From assembly GCF_030378165.1 (NCBI RefSeq), contig NZ_CP119766.1, forward strand, positions 1,984,001 through 2,048,000: 64,000 bases of DNA, read 5' to 3'. This DNA comes from Flavobacterium panacagri (GTDB lineage Bacteria; Bacteroidota; Bacteroidia; Flavobacteriales; Flavobacteriaceae). The position numbers were made by a program, and so were the translations under genes. Under the pieces are notes generated by a model that was not told the origin of the DNA, did not search any database, and saw only the letters and a list, made by a program, of their open reading frames with translations. Of the stretch, positions 35,101 to 43,886 are shown piece by piece (positions within the stretch are counted from its first letter, which is position 1; each line of letters opens with the position of its first letter).

Positions 35101-35486
35101 TTTGAAAGATCTAACTGAGATAAGTCATTGAAGCTGCAGTTTAAAATAGTAAGAAATAAATTGCTAGAAAGATTTAAAGTGTTTATTTTATTTCTTTTGG
35201 CAAGGTTATCATCGATTACACCGATGCTTAATTGCTGTAATTTTATGAAAGCTTCTATTCCAGTTAAATCTGAAATTTCCTTTGATGAAAGGTCTAGCGA
35301 TATTACATCCTTAATTTGTGCTGTCAAAACTTGGCCATCAATAGCGCCACTATCAATTCCAAGATCAATTAAAGCTTTTTCGAAATTTGGATCTGGAATT
35401 GCTGTATATTGTTGAGCAAATCCACTAAAACTAGACAGTAGTAGAAAAAATAAAATGGATATTTTAAAGAAATTGATACTTTTCAT
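32169..35486 (-). CDS. Secreted LRR / C-type lectin / Ig-like protein with T9SS type B sorting domain
   Basis: 1105 residues. A signal peptide (ending SGFAQQ) is followed by leucine-rich repeats of about 21 residues (about 50-410, with LNCSFNDLSQLDLSNN-like units). A linker comes next, then a C-type lectin fold (about 555-705: GWIGGSDAETEGVWKWVTG, the EPN sugar-binding motif in NTGEPNN, and WND). Two or three Ig-like modules follow (about 730-960). The C-terminal gliding-motility/T9SS domain (about 1020-1105) reads FFTPNNDTFNDVWEV and ends HFSLKR. It should be exported by type IX secretion. A surface adhesin or carbohydrate binder is the natural inference. Confidence 0.9.
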   Translation of the reverse strand: MKSINFFKISILFFLLLSSFSGFAQQYTAIPDPNFEKALIDLGIDSGAIDGQVLTAQIKDVISLDLSSKEISDLTGIEAFIKLQQLSIGVIDDNLAKRNKINTLNLSSNLFLTILNCSFNDLSQLDLSNNIHLEALFLDNNKLSNIDISKNTVLKICYARNNKLAAIDLSKNISLETLALDNNSLLNLDVSNNLLLTSLRCPGNQLTDLDISKNTKIQSLNCSSNKLSTLNTSLNASLNHLTCENNQISSVDLSKNLQLRTLFCGSNKLTVLNTTKNLYLNGLNCDSNKLADIDISKNLSLQSFSINNNQLSNLNVLNNSALVGIHCSFNNLSDIDVSKNTVLTHLSINNNQLKDLDLSKNPVLAVFYCNNNQLVSLNLKNGNNTTVSQLNLKSNSGLSCVQVDNKLYSDTNWASFKDASTSFSNKCSMSTTLPPKLSATGDQLYCPQSNINIVTDITITHDPSETGTTAGYIQISSGYASGDKLSLSNPALYPSITTNWDSTAGKLTLSSLTGGEILYSDLEAAIKDIVFSNTSATASGTRTFSITIGQANYLPSTGHYYLFVPNIGITWSTAKAAAEASTYYGLKGYLATILSADEAKLIGEQASGTGWIGGSDAETEGVWKWVTGPEAGTIFWNGGSNGSTPNFAFWNTGEPNNQGDEDYAHITQPGVGIRGSWNDLSNTGSTVSGDNYQPKGYVVEYGGMPGETPLEIATSTKITIPLATPATNPTPICDSGSFTLSAAANAGATIRWFDAATGGNLLGTGTTYTTPILNTTTIYYVDAGCESNRKPITATVNTTPNKPVAEQNSYSNCGSGAVTIRASSNIGNINWYTAQTGGSSVFSGNNFTTPTISSNTTYYAEASNNGCINVERTPINIIIYTPPVVTDENLTICQLQTITLDAGIKGMNYLWSNGATTQTITINSGGTYTVAVTSQLPENCTSNKTIVVEEHKIPQIDRIVVEGTRAIIYPVKEEDYYEYSVDGINFQDSYIFYDVPGGLQTAYAREKSGCGQVTKQFVVLVFPPFFTPNNDTFNDVWEVTGMENYPQAEITIFDRYGKLIAQLSRSKMSWDGTLNQVPLPASDYWYALKIDDTMPILKGHFSLKR

Positions 35487-35591
35487 TTTATAAAAGTATC
35501 AATTTTATAATAATAAAAAAATATATTTGATTTTCTGCTATTTATTGGAGATGAGTAGTGTTAAAATCGTAATTTTATGTGAAAAAGGTTT

Positions 35592-36134
35592 CTAATTGTT
35601 ATTTGGCCAATTTATTTTTTGAAACAAATCCCAAACGACAATTCCTGCACTGACAGCGATGTTCAGAGAGTGTTTTGTTCCAAGCTGTGGAATCTCGATG
35701 CTTCCATCGCATATAGCAACAGCTTCTTGTGCTACTCCATATACTTCATTGCCAAAAACCAAAGCATATTTTTGGCCTTTTTCAATTTTAAAATCTTGAA
35801 GGAATATAGAGCTTTCAACCTGTTCAATGGCCATGGTAAGAACATTTTCTTTCTTTAAGTTTTCAATAACTTCAAGAACATTTTCATGATGTTCCCACGC
35901 TACCGTTTCAGTTGCACCAAGGGCAGTTTTATGGATTTCTTTGTTTGGAGGAGTTGCTGTAATACCGCATAAGATTATTTTTTCAATCAAAAAAGCATCT
36001 GCAGTCCTAAAAACAGAACCAATATTATGTAGACTTCGAATATCATCTAAAACTAATATTAAGGGAGTTTTTTCAGATTTCTTAAAATCTTCAATAGATT
36101 TACGGTCTAGTTCGCTATTTTCGAGTTTTCTCAT
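35592..36134 (-). CDS. SpoU/TrmH-family RNA 2'-O-methyltransferase
   Basis: 180 residues. SPOUT methyltransferase with the three family motifs: LDDIRSLHNIGSVFRTADAF, ALVFGNEVYGVAQE, and IEIPQLGTKHSLNIAVSAGI. The short length without an N-terminal ribosomal-protein-like domain suggests a tRNA methyltransferase type such as TrmH, but the target RNA is not certain. It sits convergent-free between the LRR gene and DUF1573, all on the minus strand with individual spacing over 70 bp. Confidence 0.9.
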   Translation of the reverse strand: MRKLENSELDRKSIEDFKKSEKTPLILVLDDIRSLHNIGSVFRTADAFLIEKIILCGITATPPNKEIHKTALGATETVAWEHHENVLEVIENLKKENVLTMAIEQVESSIFLQDFKIEKGQKYALVFGNEVYGVAQEAVAICDGSIEIPQLGTKHSLNIAVSAGIVVWDLFQKINWPNNN

Positions 36135-36154
36135 CGGTGTTAAATTGTAGTCAT

Positions 36155-36186
36155 AAAAAAAGCTTCCAAAGATAAGGAAGCTTTTT
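36155..36186 (-). terminator. Terminator of the DUF1573 gene
   Basis: AAAAAGCTTCC (36157-36167) / GGAAGCTTTTT (36176-36186) with an 8-nt loop and A/T-tracts on both sides. Confidence 0.85.
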
Positions 36187-36208
36187 GATTATTTAAGTGT
36201 TTTTCAGA

Positions 36209-36631
36209 TTAGCTTTTTACTGGATCTGGTAAAACAGTACCTTTAATAGTAAGGATTTTTGTAGGTTGTCCTTCTGCATTAGAAGTTACAGTTACAGTTT
36301 TTGTAAAAGCACCAACTCTGTCAGTAGCATATTTTACACCGATAACACCTTTAGCACCTGGCGCAATTGGTTCTTTTGGAGTAGTTGGAACAGTACAGCC
36401 GCAAGATCCTTGAGTGTTAGTGATAATTAATGGTTTAGTTCCGTTGTTTACAAAAACAAATTCGCGTTTTCCATCAGCATTGTGAGCGATAGTTCCGTAG
36501 TCAATCGTTTCTGTTTCAAAAGCCATTCCTGCTCCTTCAACTTTGGCAACTTTAGCTTTTTTAGTTGTTTGTGCGTTAGTAGCCGTAATACCAGCTACAG
36601 CTAACATAGCGAATAAAATTATTTTTTTCAT
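36209..36631 (-). CDS. DUF1573 periplasmic protein
   Basis: 140 residues. A signal peptide (MKKIILFAMLAVAGITATNA) precedes a single Ig-like DUF1573 domain, whose hallmark reads FEFVNNGTKPLIITN-like followed by GSCGCTVPTTPKEPIAPGAK. The two cysteines of SCGC are conserved. Such proteins are abundant in Bacteroidota, with no firm function. Divergent from mutS. Leader and promoter lie in 36632-36787. Confidence 0.9.
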   Translation of the reverse strand: MKKIILFAMLAVAGITATNAQTTKKAKVAKVEGAGMAFETETIDYGTIAHNADGKREFVFVNNGTKPLIITNTQGSCGCTVPTTPKEPIAPGAKGVIGVKYATDRVGAFTKTVTVTSNAEGQPTKILTIKGTVLPDPVKS

Positions 36632-36787
36632 CTTAAGGGTCTTTTTTTAAATGATAAACAAAGCTATATAAAATTCTTCAACCGTAAACTAAAAAAATCT
36701 TAAAATATTTTAATTTTTGAAGTTTTCGATATACCGTCAAAAAATCATAAATTCGCTGTCTTAATTTTTCATTTAAAACATAATAAT

Positions 36788-39394
36788 TTGGCAGCTAAAG
36801 AGAAAGTGGTGAAGGAAACACCTTTAATGAAACAGTACAACGAAATCAAGGCTAAATATCCTGATGCATGTCTGCTTTTCAGAGTAGGAGATTTTTATGA
36901 GACCTTTGGAGAAGACGCCATTAGAGCTTCTAAAATTTTAGGAATAACATTGACTAAAAGAGGTGCAGGATCTGATACTGAAACAGCATTGGCAGGCTTT
37001 CCCCATCATTCTGTAAATACTTATCTGCCAAAGTTGGTTAAAGCGGGACTTCGTGTAGCAATCTGTGATCAGTTGGAAGATCCAAAAATGACTAAAACCA
37101 TTGTAAAAAGAGGAGTAACTGAGCTGGTAACACCGGGAGTTTCTTTGAATGATGAAGTTTTACAATCTAAGTCAAATAATTTTTTAGCTTCTGTTTGTTT
37201 TACGAATAAAAGTATTGGAATTGCATTTTTAGATGTTTCTACAGGAGAGTTTTTGACGGCTCAGGGAAATGCAGAATACATTGATAAATTATTGCAGAAT
37301 TTTAATCCGAGTGAGGTCTTGGTTCCAAAACATAATAAAAGTGATTTTAAAAATGCTTTTGGAGAAGACTTTCATAGTTTTTATCTAGAAGATTGGATCT
37401 ATAAAGAAGACTATGCTTTAGAAACATTGACGAAGCATTTTCAAACCAATTCATTAAAAGGATTTGGAGTTGAAGAATTGAAAGAAGGAATTATTGCTTC
37501 TGGAGCTATTTTGTATTATTTATCCGAAACGCAGCATAATCGCGTGCAGCATATTACAGCAATTCAGCGTATTGCAGAAGATGCTTATGTTTGGATGGAT
37601 CGTTTTACAATTCGAAATCTAGAGTTGTATCACAGTTATAATCCAAATGCTGTTACGCTATTGGATGTTATTGATAAAACACTTTCTCCGATGGGAGGGC
37701 GTTTATTAAAAAGATGGTTGGCTTTGCCATTGAAAGATGCTAATAAAGTAAAAAGCCGACACGAAGTGGTTTCGTACTTAAAATCTAATCCTGAAATTCT
37801 GCACAATATACAATATCAGATCAAACAGATTTCAGATTTAGAACGTTTAATTTCTAAAATTGCAGCAGGAAAAGTTTCGCCGCGTGAAGTGGTTTATTTG
37901 AAAGAATCGCTGGATGCTATTATTCCAATCAAAACAATTGCACTCGAAAGTCCGCAAGAAGCGGTAAAAGTAATTGGAGATAGTTTGCATGCTTGTGATT
38001 TGCTTCGTGAAAAAATCAAAAATACTCTAAATCAGGATGCGCCAGTTGCCATTTCGAAAGGAAATGCAATTGCGATAGGGGTAAATGAAGAATTGGATGA
38101 GTTACGTGCGATTTCAACTTCGGGAAAAGAATTTTTAGAAGGAATTGAAAAAAGAGAATCGGAAAGAACAGGGATTTCTTCGTTGAAAATTTCATTTAAT
38201 AATGTTTTTGGATATTATATTGAAGTACGAAATACACATAAAGACAAAGTTCCAGAAGAATGGATCCGTAAGCAGACTTTGGTAAATGCAGAACGTTATA
38301 TTACCGAAGAATTAAAAGAATACGAAACGAAAATTTTAGGTGCTGAAGAAAAGATTTATAAAATTGAAAGCGAACTTTTTGAGCAGTTAGTAGCCTGGAT
38401 TTCGACTTATATCAAACCGGTTCAGATGAATGCCTATTTGGTTGCGCAATTGGATTGTTTGTGTTCGTTTACGCAAATGGCGGTTGAAAACCAATATGTA
38501 TGTCCTGAAATTGATGATACGTTTGAATTAGATATAAAAAATGGAAGACACCCTGTAATTGAAAAACAATTGCCAGTTGGTACTCCGTATATTGCAAATG
38601 ATGTTTTCTTAGACAGAGAAACACAGCAGATCATTATGATAACTGGGCCAAACATGTCAGGTAAGTCGGCTATTTTAAGACAAACCGCTTTGATTGTTCT
38701 TCTGGCTCAAATGGGAAGTTTTGTTCCTGCTGATAGTGTTAGAATGGGAATTGTAGATAAGATTTTTACCAGAGTAGGAGCTTCGGATAATATTTCAATG
38801 GGAGAATCTACTTTTATGGTGGAGATGAATGAAACTGCTTCGATTTTGAATAATATTTCAGATAGAAGTTTGGTTTTGTTAGATGAAATTGGAAGAGGAA
38901 CCAGTACGTACGATGGAATCTCGATTGCTTGGGCAATTGCTGAATTCATACACGAGCATCCGGGAAGAGCTAAGACACTTTTTGCAACACATTATCATGA
39001 GTTGAACGAAATGACGGAATCAATGTCGAGAATTCAGAATTTTAATGTGGCAGTAAAAGAGTTAAAAGACACTGTTCTCTTTGTTAGAAAACTTGTAAAA
39101 GGAGGAAGTGCTCATAGTTTTGGAATTCATGTTGCTAAAATGGCTGGAATGCCACAGTTGGTGATTTCGAAAGCGCAGAAACTTTTGAAGAAATTAGAGA
39201 AGAATCATTCGAGTGATGCTTTAAACGGAATAAAATCGGCTAATGATGAAATGCAAATGAGTTTCTTTAATTTGGATGATCCGTTGTTGGAAGAAATAAA
39301 AGAAGAGATTTTAAATCTCGATATTAATGCCATTACACCGGTTGAAGCGTTGATGAAGCTTAATGAAATCAAAAGGATGCTGGTTAAAAAATAA
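36788..39394 (+). CDS. mutS: DNA mismatch repair protein MutS (TTG start)
   Basis: 868 residues. Recognises base mismatches and starts repair. The N-terminal mismatch-binding motif is in [12 protein letters not shown] (about residues 35-46). The clamp and lever domains follow, and the ATPase has Walker [11 protein letters not shown] (about 618-627), [14 protein letters not shown] and [10 protein letters not shown]. The start codon is TTG at 36788. No in-frame ATG lies upstream, and the first internal ATG (36827) would remove 13 residues. I chose TTG because the N-terminus [20 protein letters not shown] looks conserved by memory. No mutL nearby. Confidence 0.95.
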   Translation: MAAKEKVVKETPLMKQYNEIKAKYPDACLLFRVGDFYETFGEDAIRASKILGITLTKRGAGSDTETALAGFPHHSVNTYLPKLVKAGLRVAICDQLEDPKMTKTIVKRGVTELVTPGVSLNDEVLQSKSNNFLASVCFTNKSIGIAFLDVSTGEFLTAQGNAEYIDKLLQNFNPSEVLVPKHNKSDFKNAFGEDFHSFYLEDWIYKEDYALETLTKHFQTNSLKGFGVEELKEGIIASGAILYYLSETQHNRVQHITAIQRIAEDAYVWMDRFTIRNLELYHSYNPNAVTLLDVIDKTLSPMGGRLLKRWLALPLKDANKVKSRHEVVSYLKSNPEILHNIQYQIKQISDLERLISKIAAGKVSPREVVYLKESLDAIIPIKTIALESPQEAVKVIGDSLHACDLLREKIKNTLNQDAPVAISKGNAIAIGVNEELDELRAISTSGKEFLEGIEKRESERTGISSLKISFNNVFGYYIEVRNTHKDKVPEEWIRKQTLVNAERYITEELKEYETKILGAEEKIYKIESELFEQLVAWISTYIKPVQMNAYLVAQLDCLCSFTQMAVENQYVCPEIDDTFELDIKNGRHPVIEKQLPVGTPYIANDVFLDRETQQIIMITGPNMSGKSAILRQTALIVLLAQMGSFVPADSVRMGIVDKIFTRVGASDNISMGESTFMVEMNETASILNNISDRSLVLLDEIGRGTSTYDGISIAWAIAEFIHEHPGRAKTLFATHYHELNEMTESMSRIQNFNVAVKELKDTVLFVRKLVKGGSAHSFGIHVAKMAGMPQLVISKAQKLLKKLEKNHSSDALNGIKSANDEMQMSFFNLDDPLLEEIKEEILNLDINAITPVEALMKLNEIKRMLVKK

Positions 39395-39555
39395 AATTCA
39401 AAGAATTTTCAAATTTAAACTTTAGGTTATCAGAAGGTTATAAAATAAGTGGATTTTTTTTTAAAGAAACGCTTGTTTAATTGAATAAATGTCCTAAATT
39501 TGCACTCGCAATACGAAACAAATCAAGTGTTGTAGTTCTTAATAAAATTTGAAAT

Positions 39556-39628
39556 GCGAAAATAGCTCAGTTGGTAGAGCGCGACCTTGCCAAGGTCGAG
39601 GTCGCGGGTTCGAGCCCCGTTTTTCGCT
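39556..39628 (+). tRNA. tRNA-Gly (GCC)
   Basis: Acceptor GCGAAAA / TTTTCGC, D-arm around TAGCTCAGTTGGTAGAGC, anticodon stem CGACC / GGTCG with loop TTGCCAA (anticodon GCC at 39589-39591), T-arm GCGGG-TTCGAGC-CCCGT. No encoded CCA. Paired with tRNA-Leu 15 bp downstream. Confidence 0.96.
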
Positions 39629-39643
39629 CAAAAACCATACAAT

Positions 39644-39729
39644 GCTCGGATGGTGAAATTGGTAGACACGCTGGACTTAAAATCCAGTGAACAGCAATGT
39701 TCGTGCGGGTTCAAGTCCCGCTCTGAGTA
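39644..39729 (+). tRNA. tRNA-Leu (TAA)
   Basis: Acceptor GCTCGGA / TCTGAGT, anticodon stem CTGGA / TCCAG with loop CTTAAAA (anticodon TAA, 39678-39680), long variable arm typical of leucine tRNAs, T-arm GCGGG-TTCAAGT-CCCGC. No encoded CCA. Confidence 0.95.
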
Positions 39730-39731
39730 CT

Positions 39732-39760
39732 AAAGCCTCTTCTTTTGAAGAGGCTTTTTT
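39732..39760 (+). terminator. Terminator of the tRNA operon
   Basis: AAAGCCTCTTC / GAAGAGGCTTT, 11-bp perfect stem, loop TTTT, T-run. Three bases after tRNA-Leu. Confidence 0.93.
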
Positions 39761-39802
39761 TATTTGCGAACTTGCAGATAATAAATTTACGCAGTAAATT
39801 TA

Positions 39803-39830
39803 TTAGAATCTCAGAATCTCAGAATCTTAA
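39803..39830 (+). repeat. TTAGNNNC octamer repeat, fourth locus
   Basis: TTAGAATC, TCAGAATC, TCAGAATC, then TTAA. It is followed by a 7-bp repeat ATCTAAA (39841-39860) just before the next gene. Confidence 0.65.
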
Positions 39831-39865
39831 AAAAAAATCAATAATCTAAAATCTAAAATTTCTAA

Positions 39866-40249
39866 ATGGGTGCTTTTGTAATTAGCAAGCGATTTAATGA
39901 TGAATATAAGTTTACGTTTACTTCTCGTAAGGGAAAAGTAATTTTTACGAGTTTGAGTTATGAGCTGCGATTTGAATGTGAGGAGGATATTGAGAAATTT
40001 AAAGCCAATGTCGATCAGGCGAAATTTTTAAAATTTAAAGGTTCTGGGGGGAAGTATTTTTTTAAATTGATGCTGGGTGATGTGCAGTTTGCTACAAGTC
40101 GAAAATATAGCACGGAGTTGTTGCTGCAAAAGGGGATTAAGGAGATTGTAACGTATTCTTCTAGGTCGGAGATTTTGGATTTTTCTTCGAGTGAGTCGAT
40201 TTTTGGAGATGAAGATGTGGAGGAGGAGCTTGAAGAAGCGGCGGAATAA
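39866..40249 (+). CDS. DUF1508 (YegP-like) protein
   Basis: 127 residues. MGAFVISKRFNDEYKFTFTS and then RKGKVIFTS fit the YegP/DUF1508 beta-meander, in which GxFxI and a GxxI strand recur. The second half (GGKYFFKLMLGDVQFATSRK) repeats the motif. The C-terminus is strongly acidic (DEDVEEELEEAAE). Cytoplasmic, function unknown. It follows the tRNAs but has a separate terminator in between. Confidence 0.8.
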   Translation: MGAFVISKRFNDEYKFTFTSRKGKVIFTSLSYELRFECEEDIEKFKANVDQAKFLKFKGSGGKYFFKLMLGDVQFATSRKYSTELLLQKGIKEIVTYSSRSEILDFSSSESIFGDEDVEEELEEAAE

Positions 40250-40250
40250 A

Positions 40251-40284
40251 AAAAAAGCGTCTGCAATTGCAGGCGCTTTTTTTT
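40251..40284 (+). terminator. Terminator of the DUF1508 gene
   Basis: GCGTCTGCAA / TTGCAGGCGC (40257-40276, one G-T wobble) with A-tract before and T-run after. Confidence 0.85.
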
Positions 40285-40316
40285 AGTTTGATTAATTTTT
40301 GAAATTGATCAAAAAA

Positions 40317-40343
40317 AAAACCATCTTCTTAAGATGGTTTTAA
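40317..40343 (-). terminator. Terminator of the heptad-repeat lipoprotein
   Basis: AAACCATCTT / AAGATGGTTT (stem 40318-40340, loop CTT) with a minus-strand T-run from the A-tract at 40311-40320. Confidence 0.85.
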
Positions 40344-40366
40344 AATCGTTAGAACTTAGGTTCTAA

Positions 40367-40582
40367 TTATTTTTTTACTTCTTCTACTTTAGCAGCAGCA
40401 GAATCAACTTTAGCAGCAGCAGAATCAACAGTTGCAGCAGCAGAATCAACAACAGCAGCAGCAGAATCAACAGCTACAGCAGCTGAATCAACAGCAGGAG
40501 CTTCAGCAGCAGCGTCAGCTTTTTTACAAGATACAACAGTTAAAACAGCAACAACAGCTAAACTTAAAAATACTTTTTTCAT
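40367..40582 (-). CDS. Small heptad-repeat lipoprotein (Lpp-like layout)
   Basis: 71 residues. SPII signal MKKVFLSLAVVAVLTVVSCK (lipobox cysteine at 19). The mature part is five consecutive 7-residue units of the form V-D-S-A-A-x-x (about 31-65), then VEEVKK. At DNA level the units are near-identical 21-bp repeats. The regular a/d spacing suggests a coiled coil, and the C-terminal lysine recalls Braun lipoprotein, which is joined to peptidoglycan through its last lysine. No homology to Lpp is claimed. A -7 box TATCTTTG (40627-40620, minus) is 38 bp upstream of the ATG. Confidence 0.85.
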   Translation of the reverse strand: MKKVFLSLAVVAVLTVVSCKKADAAAEAPAVDSAAVAVDSAAAVVDSAAATVDSAAAKVDSAAAKVEEVKK

Positions 40583-40619
40583 CTTACTTTATTATAAAAG
40601 GTTAATTATTAATTCGTGG

Positions 40620-40627
40620 CAAAGATA
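40620..40627 (-). promoter_or_regulatory. -7 promoter box for the heptad-repeat lipoprotein
   Basis: TATCTTTG on the minus strand. The remaining gap to 40930 (348 bp in all between the genes) is very AT-rich and holds no gene, repeat or strong hairpin that I can see. Confidence 0.5.
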
Positions 40628-40930
40628 TAAATTTTTTAATATGTAAAATATTTTTTCACTTTTTTTTTAAAATATTTTCCTTACTCACGATTATCTTAGT
40701 TATCAAATAATATGCCAAAATAAGAAAAATATTTTATATTATCGGATGTTTTGTCTAATATATTTTTTATTGAAAATTCTATGGCTGTTTTGGCTTTTTA
40801 ATTACGTTTGTTGTGGTTTATTTTGTTTTTTAAGGATTATTGCGTGTGATCAAATGCTTGAAAAATATGTTTTTTTGCTTTAATCGTCACAGAAAAGGGT
40901 TTTAATAGGTCAGAAAATAGATTTAAAGAC

Positions 40931-42160
40931 CTAAGAAATATTGTTTAAAATGGTCTCTGTTGCACCTTTGTTTTTTTGAATAAATGAGCTGCAGATCTCA
41001 CTTTTTTCTTTAAAGAATAAATTGTCGGACAGTAATCGGTCAAAAATATCTTTTAATTCTGTGTTAGATGAAATTACAGTGCATCCTTGTAATTCTACAA
41101 GTGAGACTGCTTCGGCAAAATTAGAATAGTTAGGGCCAATTACTATTGGAATTCCAAATGTTGCTGGTTCTAAGATATTATGGATACCTGGATTTCCAAA
41201 TCCGCCCCCAACATAAGCGATTGTTCCGTAGCTGTAAATTTTGGTTAAAATCCCGATGGTGTCAATTATGAAGACATTATAAGTTTTTAAATCTTTGTTT
41301 TCTTTTTCAGAAAATAAAACGGTTGATTTAGTGATTTGTGATTTAAGATTCGAAATCTGATCAGCTTTAATATTGTGTGGTGCAATAATGAATTTTACAT
41401 TTTCGGGCGCCTGATTGATGTATGCTGCAATCAAAGCTTCATCTTTTGGCCATGAACTTCCAATTATAATAGTTTGCTGGTTGTTTTTAAATCTTTCGAT
41501 ATACTCAAGAGAATTGTCTCTTTCTAAAATTGCAGCAACTCTGTCAAAACGAGTGTCACCGGAGACAATTACGTTTTTCAGGCCAATTGCTTCAATTTTT
41601 TGTTTTGAACTTTCATTCTGAACAAAGAAATAGGTAAATGCTTTTAGTGCATTTCTATAAAAACTGCCATACCATTTAAAAAACACTTGGCTGTCCCTGA
41701 AAATTCCCGAAATTAGATAAGTTGGTGTTTTGCTTTTTTCTAATTCCTTCAAATAGTTTAACCAGAATTCATATTTAATAAAAAAGGCAAATTCAGGATG
41801 AGTTAATTCTAAAAATTGTTTTGCATTGTTTTTGGTATCAAGAGGAAGGTAAATTGTAACGTCTGCAACTGTGTTATTTTTACGCACTTCGTATCCAGAT
41901 GGGGAAAAAAAAGTTACAATGATTTTATGGGAAGGGTATTTTTCTTTGATTTTTTCGATAACGGGAAGACCTTGTTCATATTCGCCCAAAGAGGCAGCAT
42001 GAAACCAGATCGTCTTATCTTCGGCTTTAATTTTTTCTTCTAAAATAGAAAATACGTTTTTTCGGCCTTCAACAAAAAGCTTAATTTTCGGACTAAATAG
42101 CGCTATGATTTTTAAGAAAAATCCTGCGGTGTAAATGGTTAGATTATATAAAAAAAGCAT
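40931..42160 (-). CDS. waaA: 3-deoxy-D-manno-octulosonic acid (Kdo) transferase
   Basis: 409 residues. Transfers Kdo from CMP-Kdo to lipid A precursors at the inner membrane, starting the LPS core. The N-terminal domain has a membrane-associated helix and WFHAASLGEYEQGLPVIEKI, and later YVGGGFGNPGIHNILEPATF, which is the CMP-Kdo-binding GT30 motif. Normal length. Divergent from the DegT aminotransferase; the intergenic region is 135 bp to the ATG I prefer. Confidence 0.93.
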   Translation of the reverse strand: MLFLYNLTIYTAGFFLKIIALFSPKIKLFVEGRKNVFSILEEKIKAEDKTIWFHAASLGEYEQGLPVIEKIKEKYPSHKIIVTFFSPSGYEVRKNNTVADVTIYLPLDTKNNAKQFLELTHPEFAFFIKYEFWLNYLKELEKSKTPTYLISGIFRDSQVFFKWYGSFYRNALKAFTYFFVQNESSKQKIEAIGLKNVIVSGDTRFDRVAAILERDNSLEYIERFKNNQQTIIIGSSWPKDEALIAAYINQAPENVKFIIAPHNIKADQISNLKSQITKSTVLFSEKENKDLKTYNVFIIDTIGILTKIYSYGTIAYVGGGFGNPGIHNILEPATFGIPIVIGPNYSNFAEAVSLVELQGCTVISSNTELKDIFDRLLSDNLFFKEKSEICSSFIQKNKGATETILNNIS

Positions 42161-42295
42161 GCGATAATTTTTGCAGCTAAATTACATTTCTTTCGACTAT
42201 TTTCATTGGTTTGAAGCTATTAATAACTATTTTTGTTCCTCCTTTTAGAGATTTCTGTCCAAAATAGAGTCTTTAATTTTAAATATTATTCAAAA

Positions 42296-43429
42296 ATGAA
42301 AAAAATACAAATGGTTGACTTAAAGAGTCAATACGAAAAAATAAAATCTACTGTAGATGCCTCAATTCAAGAGGTTTTAGATACTAATACTTACATTAAC
42401 GGTCCTTTAGTTCATCAGTTTCAAAAAAATCTAGAAGATTATTTAGGTGTAAAACATGTAATTCCGTGTGCCAATGGTACTGATGCTTTACAGATTGCCA
42501 TGATGGGGTTAGATTTGAAACCAGGCGATGAGGTTATTACTGCCGATTTTACTTTTGCAGCTACCGTTGAAGTAATTGCTTTATTGCAATTAACTCCAGT
42601 TTTAGTTGATGTTGATTTGGTTAATATGAACATCGATATCGAGGCTGTAAAAAAAGCGATTACGCCAAAAACAAAAGCAATTGTTCCAGTTCATTTATTT
42701 GGTCGTGCGGCTAATATGGATGCAATTATGGAAATTGCCGCAGCACATAATTTATATGTCATTGAAGATAATGCGCAGGCAATTGGAGCTGATTATATTT
42801 CTAAATCTGGAACAAAATCAAAAGTGGGAACAATTGGTCACGTCGCAGCAACTTCATTTTTTCCGTCTAAAAATTTAGGTTGCTATGGAGATGGTGGGGC
42901 AATTTTTACAAATGATGATAAATTGGCTCACATCATTCGCGGTATTGTAAATCACGGAATGTACGAGCGTTACCATCATGATGTTGTAGGCGTGAATTCC
43001 CGTTTAGACAGCATTCAAGCAGGAGTTTTAAATGCAAAACTTCCTTTGTTGGATGAATATAATCAGGCACGTCGATTAGCGGCAACAAAATATAATGCGG
43101 CTTTTGCTGGAAATGCACATATAATTACACCAGATTTTGATGCAAACGAAAATGATCACGTTTTTCATCAATATGTGTTAAGAATTTTAGATGCAGACAG
43201 AAATGCCTTAATGCAGCATTTGTTGGATAAAGGAATTCCTTGTGCTATTTATTATCCAATTCCGTTGCACTCTCAAAAAGCATATTTGGATCCTCGTTAT
43301 AAAGAAGAGCAATTTCCAGTTACGAATCAATTAGTTCAGGAAGTGATTGCTTTGCCAATGCATACAGAACTTGATGATGAGCAAATTAAATTTATAACGG
43401 ATTCTGTTTTAGAATTTTTAAATAAATAA
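42296..43429 (+). CDS. DegT/DnrJ/EryC1/StrS-family sugar aminotransferase
   Basis: 377 residues from the ATG at 42296. The open frame extends to a TTG at 42233, but MKKIQMVDLKSQYEKIKSTV is the normal family start. PLP-dependent enzyme that aminates nucleotide-linked keto-sugars. The Schiff-base lysine is Lys192 in SFFPSKNLGCYGDGG. Other family landmarks are CANGTDAL (phosphate binding) and VIEDNAQAIGA. Product sugar unknown. Neighbours waaA and galE fit a cell-surface polysaccharide context. Confidence 0.92.
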   Translation: MKKIQMVDLKSQYEKIKSTVDASIQEVLDTNTYINGPLVHQFQKNLEDYLGVKHVIPCANGTDALQIAMMGLDLKPGDEVITADFTFAATVEVIALLQLTPVLVDVDLVNMNIDIEAVKKAITPKTKAIVPVHLFGRAANMDAIMEIAAAHNLYVIEDNAQAIGADYISKSGTKSKVGTIGHVAATSFFPSKNLGCYGDGGAIFTNDDKLAHIIRGIVNHGMYERYHHDVVGVNSRLDSIQAGVLNAKLPLLDEYNQARRLAATKYNAAFAGNAHIITPDFDANENDHVFHQYVLRILDADRNALMQHLLDKGIPCAIYYPIPLHSQKAYLDPRYKEEQFPVTNQLVQEVIALPMHTELDDEQIKFITDSVLEFLNK

Positions 43430-43432
43430 AAG

Positions 43433-43873
43433 ATGAGAAGAGTTAGCCTTTTAGTTTTAATGATTTTTGTTCAGTTTTCAGTTTTGGCGCAAAAAACGAA
43501 TGCTAAAGAAGAAATCGCTGTCAGTAGTCAAGTTGAAATTTTGCGTCAGGCAATGATTGATGCTGATGGGGCAAAATTAAAAGCATTGACTTCGGAACAA
43601 TTAAATTATGTCCATTCCAATGGTAATTTTCAAAATCAAGCTGCATTTATCGACGGAATAGTGAGTGGAAAATCAGATTTTGTATCTATTGATTTTCAAA
43701 ACCAGACTATCTCTATTCAGAATGATGTTGCCATAGTTCGACATGTTTTGTCGGCTCATACCAAAGATGATGGAATAGATAGAGATATTAAAATAGGAAT
43801 AATGCTCGTTTGGCAGAAGCAAAAAAGCAAATGGGTACTTATTGCCAGACAAGCTTATAAATTAACTACATAA
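43433..43873 (+). CDS. Secreted NTF2-like (SnoaL/DUF4440 type) protein
   Basis: 146 residues. A signal peptide (MRRVSLLVLMIFVQFSVLAQ) precedes a cone-shaped NTF2-like fold: EILRQAMIDADGAKLKALTS, then LNYVHSNGNFQNQAAFIDGI and a C-terminal VWQKQKSKWVLIARQAYKL. Such domains bind small ligands or act as enzymes; the active-site content cannot be judged here. It begins 3 bp after the DegT stop and 13 bp before galE, so the three are one operon. Confidence 0.85.
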   Translation: MRRVSLLVLMIFVQFSVLAQKTNAKEEIAVSSQVEILRQAMIDADGAKLKALTSEQLNYVHSNGNFQNQAAFIDGIVSGKSDFVSIDFQNQTISIQNDVAIVRHVLSAHTKDDGIDRDIKIGIMLVWQKQKSKWVLIARQAYKLTT

Positions 43874-43886
43874 AAACAACCACAAA

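Noticed and set aside
39556..39729. Integration site or mobile island at the tRNA genes
   Set aside because: No integrase, tRNA 3' duplication or foreign-looking genes flank the tRNAs.
42233..42295. Extended N-terminus of the DegT aminotransferase
   Set aside because: TTG start, and the family normally begins at the Met at 42296.
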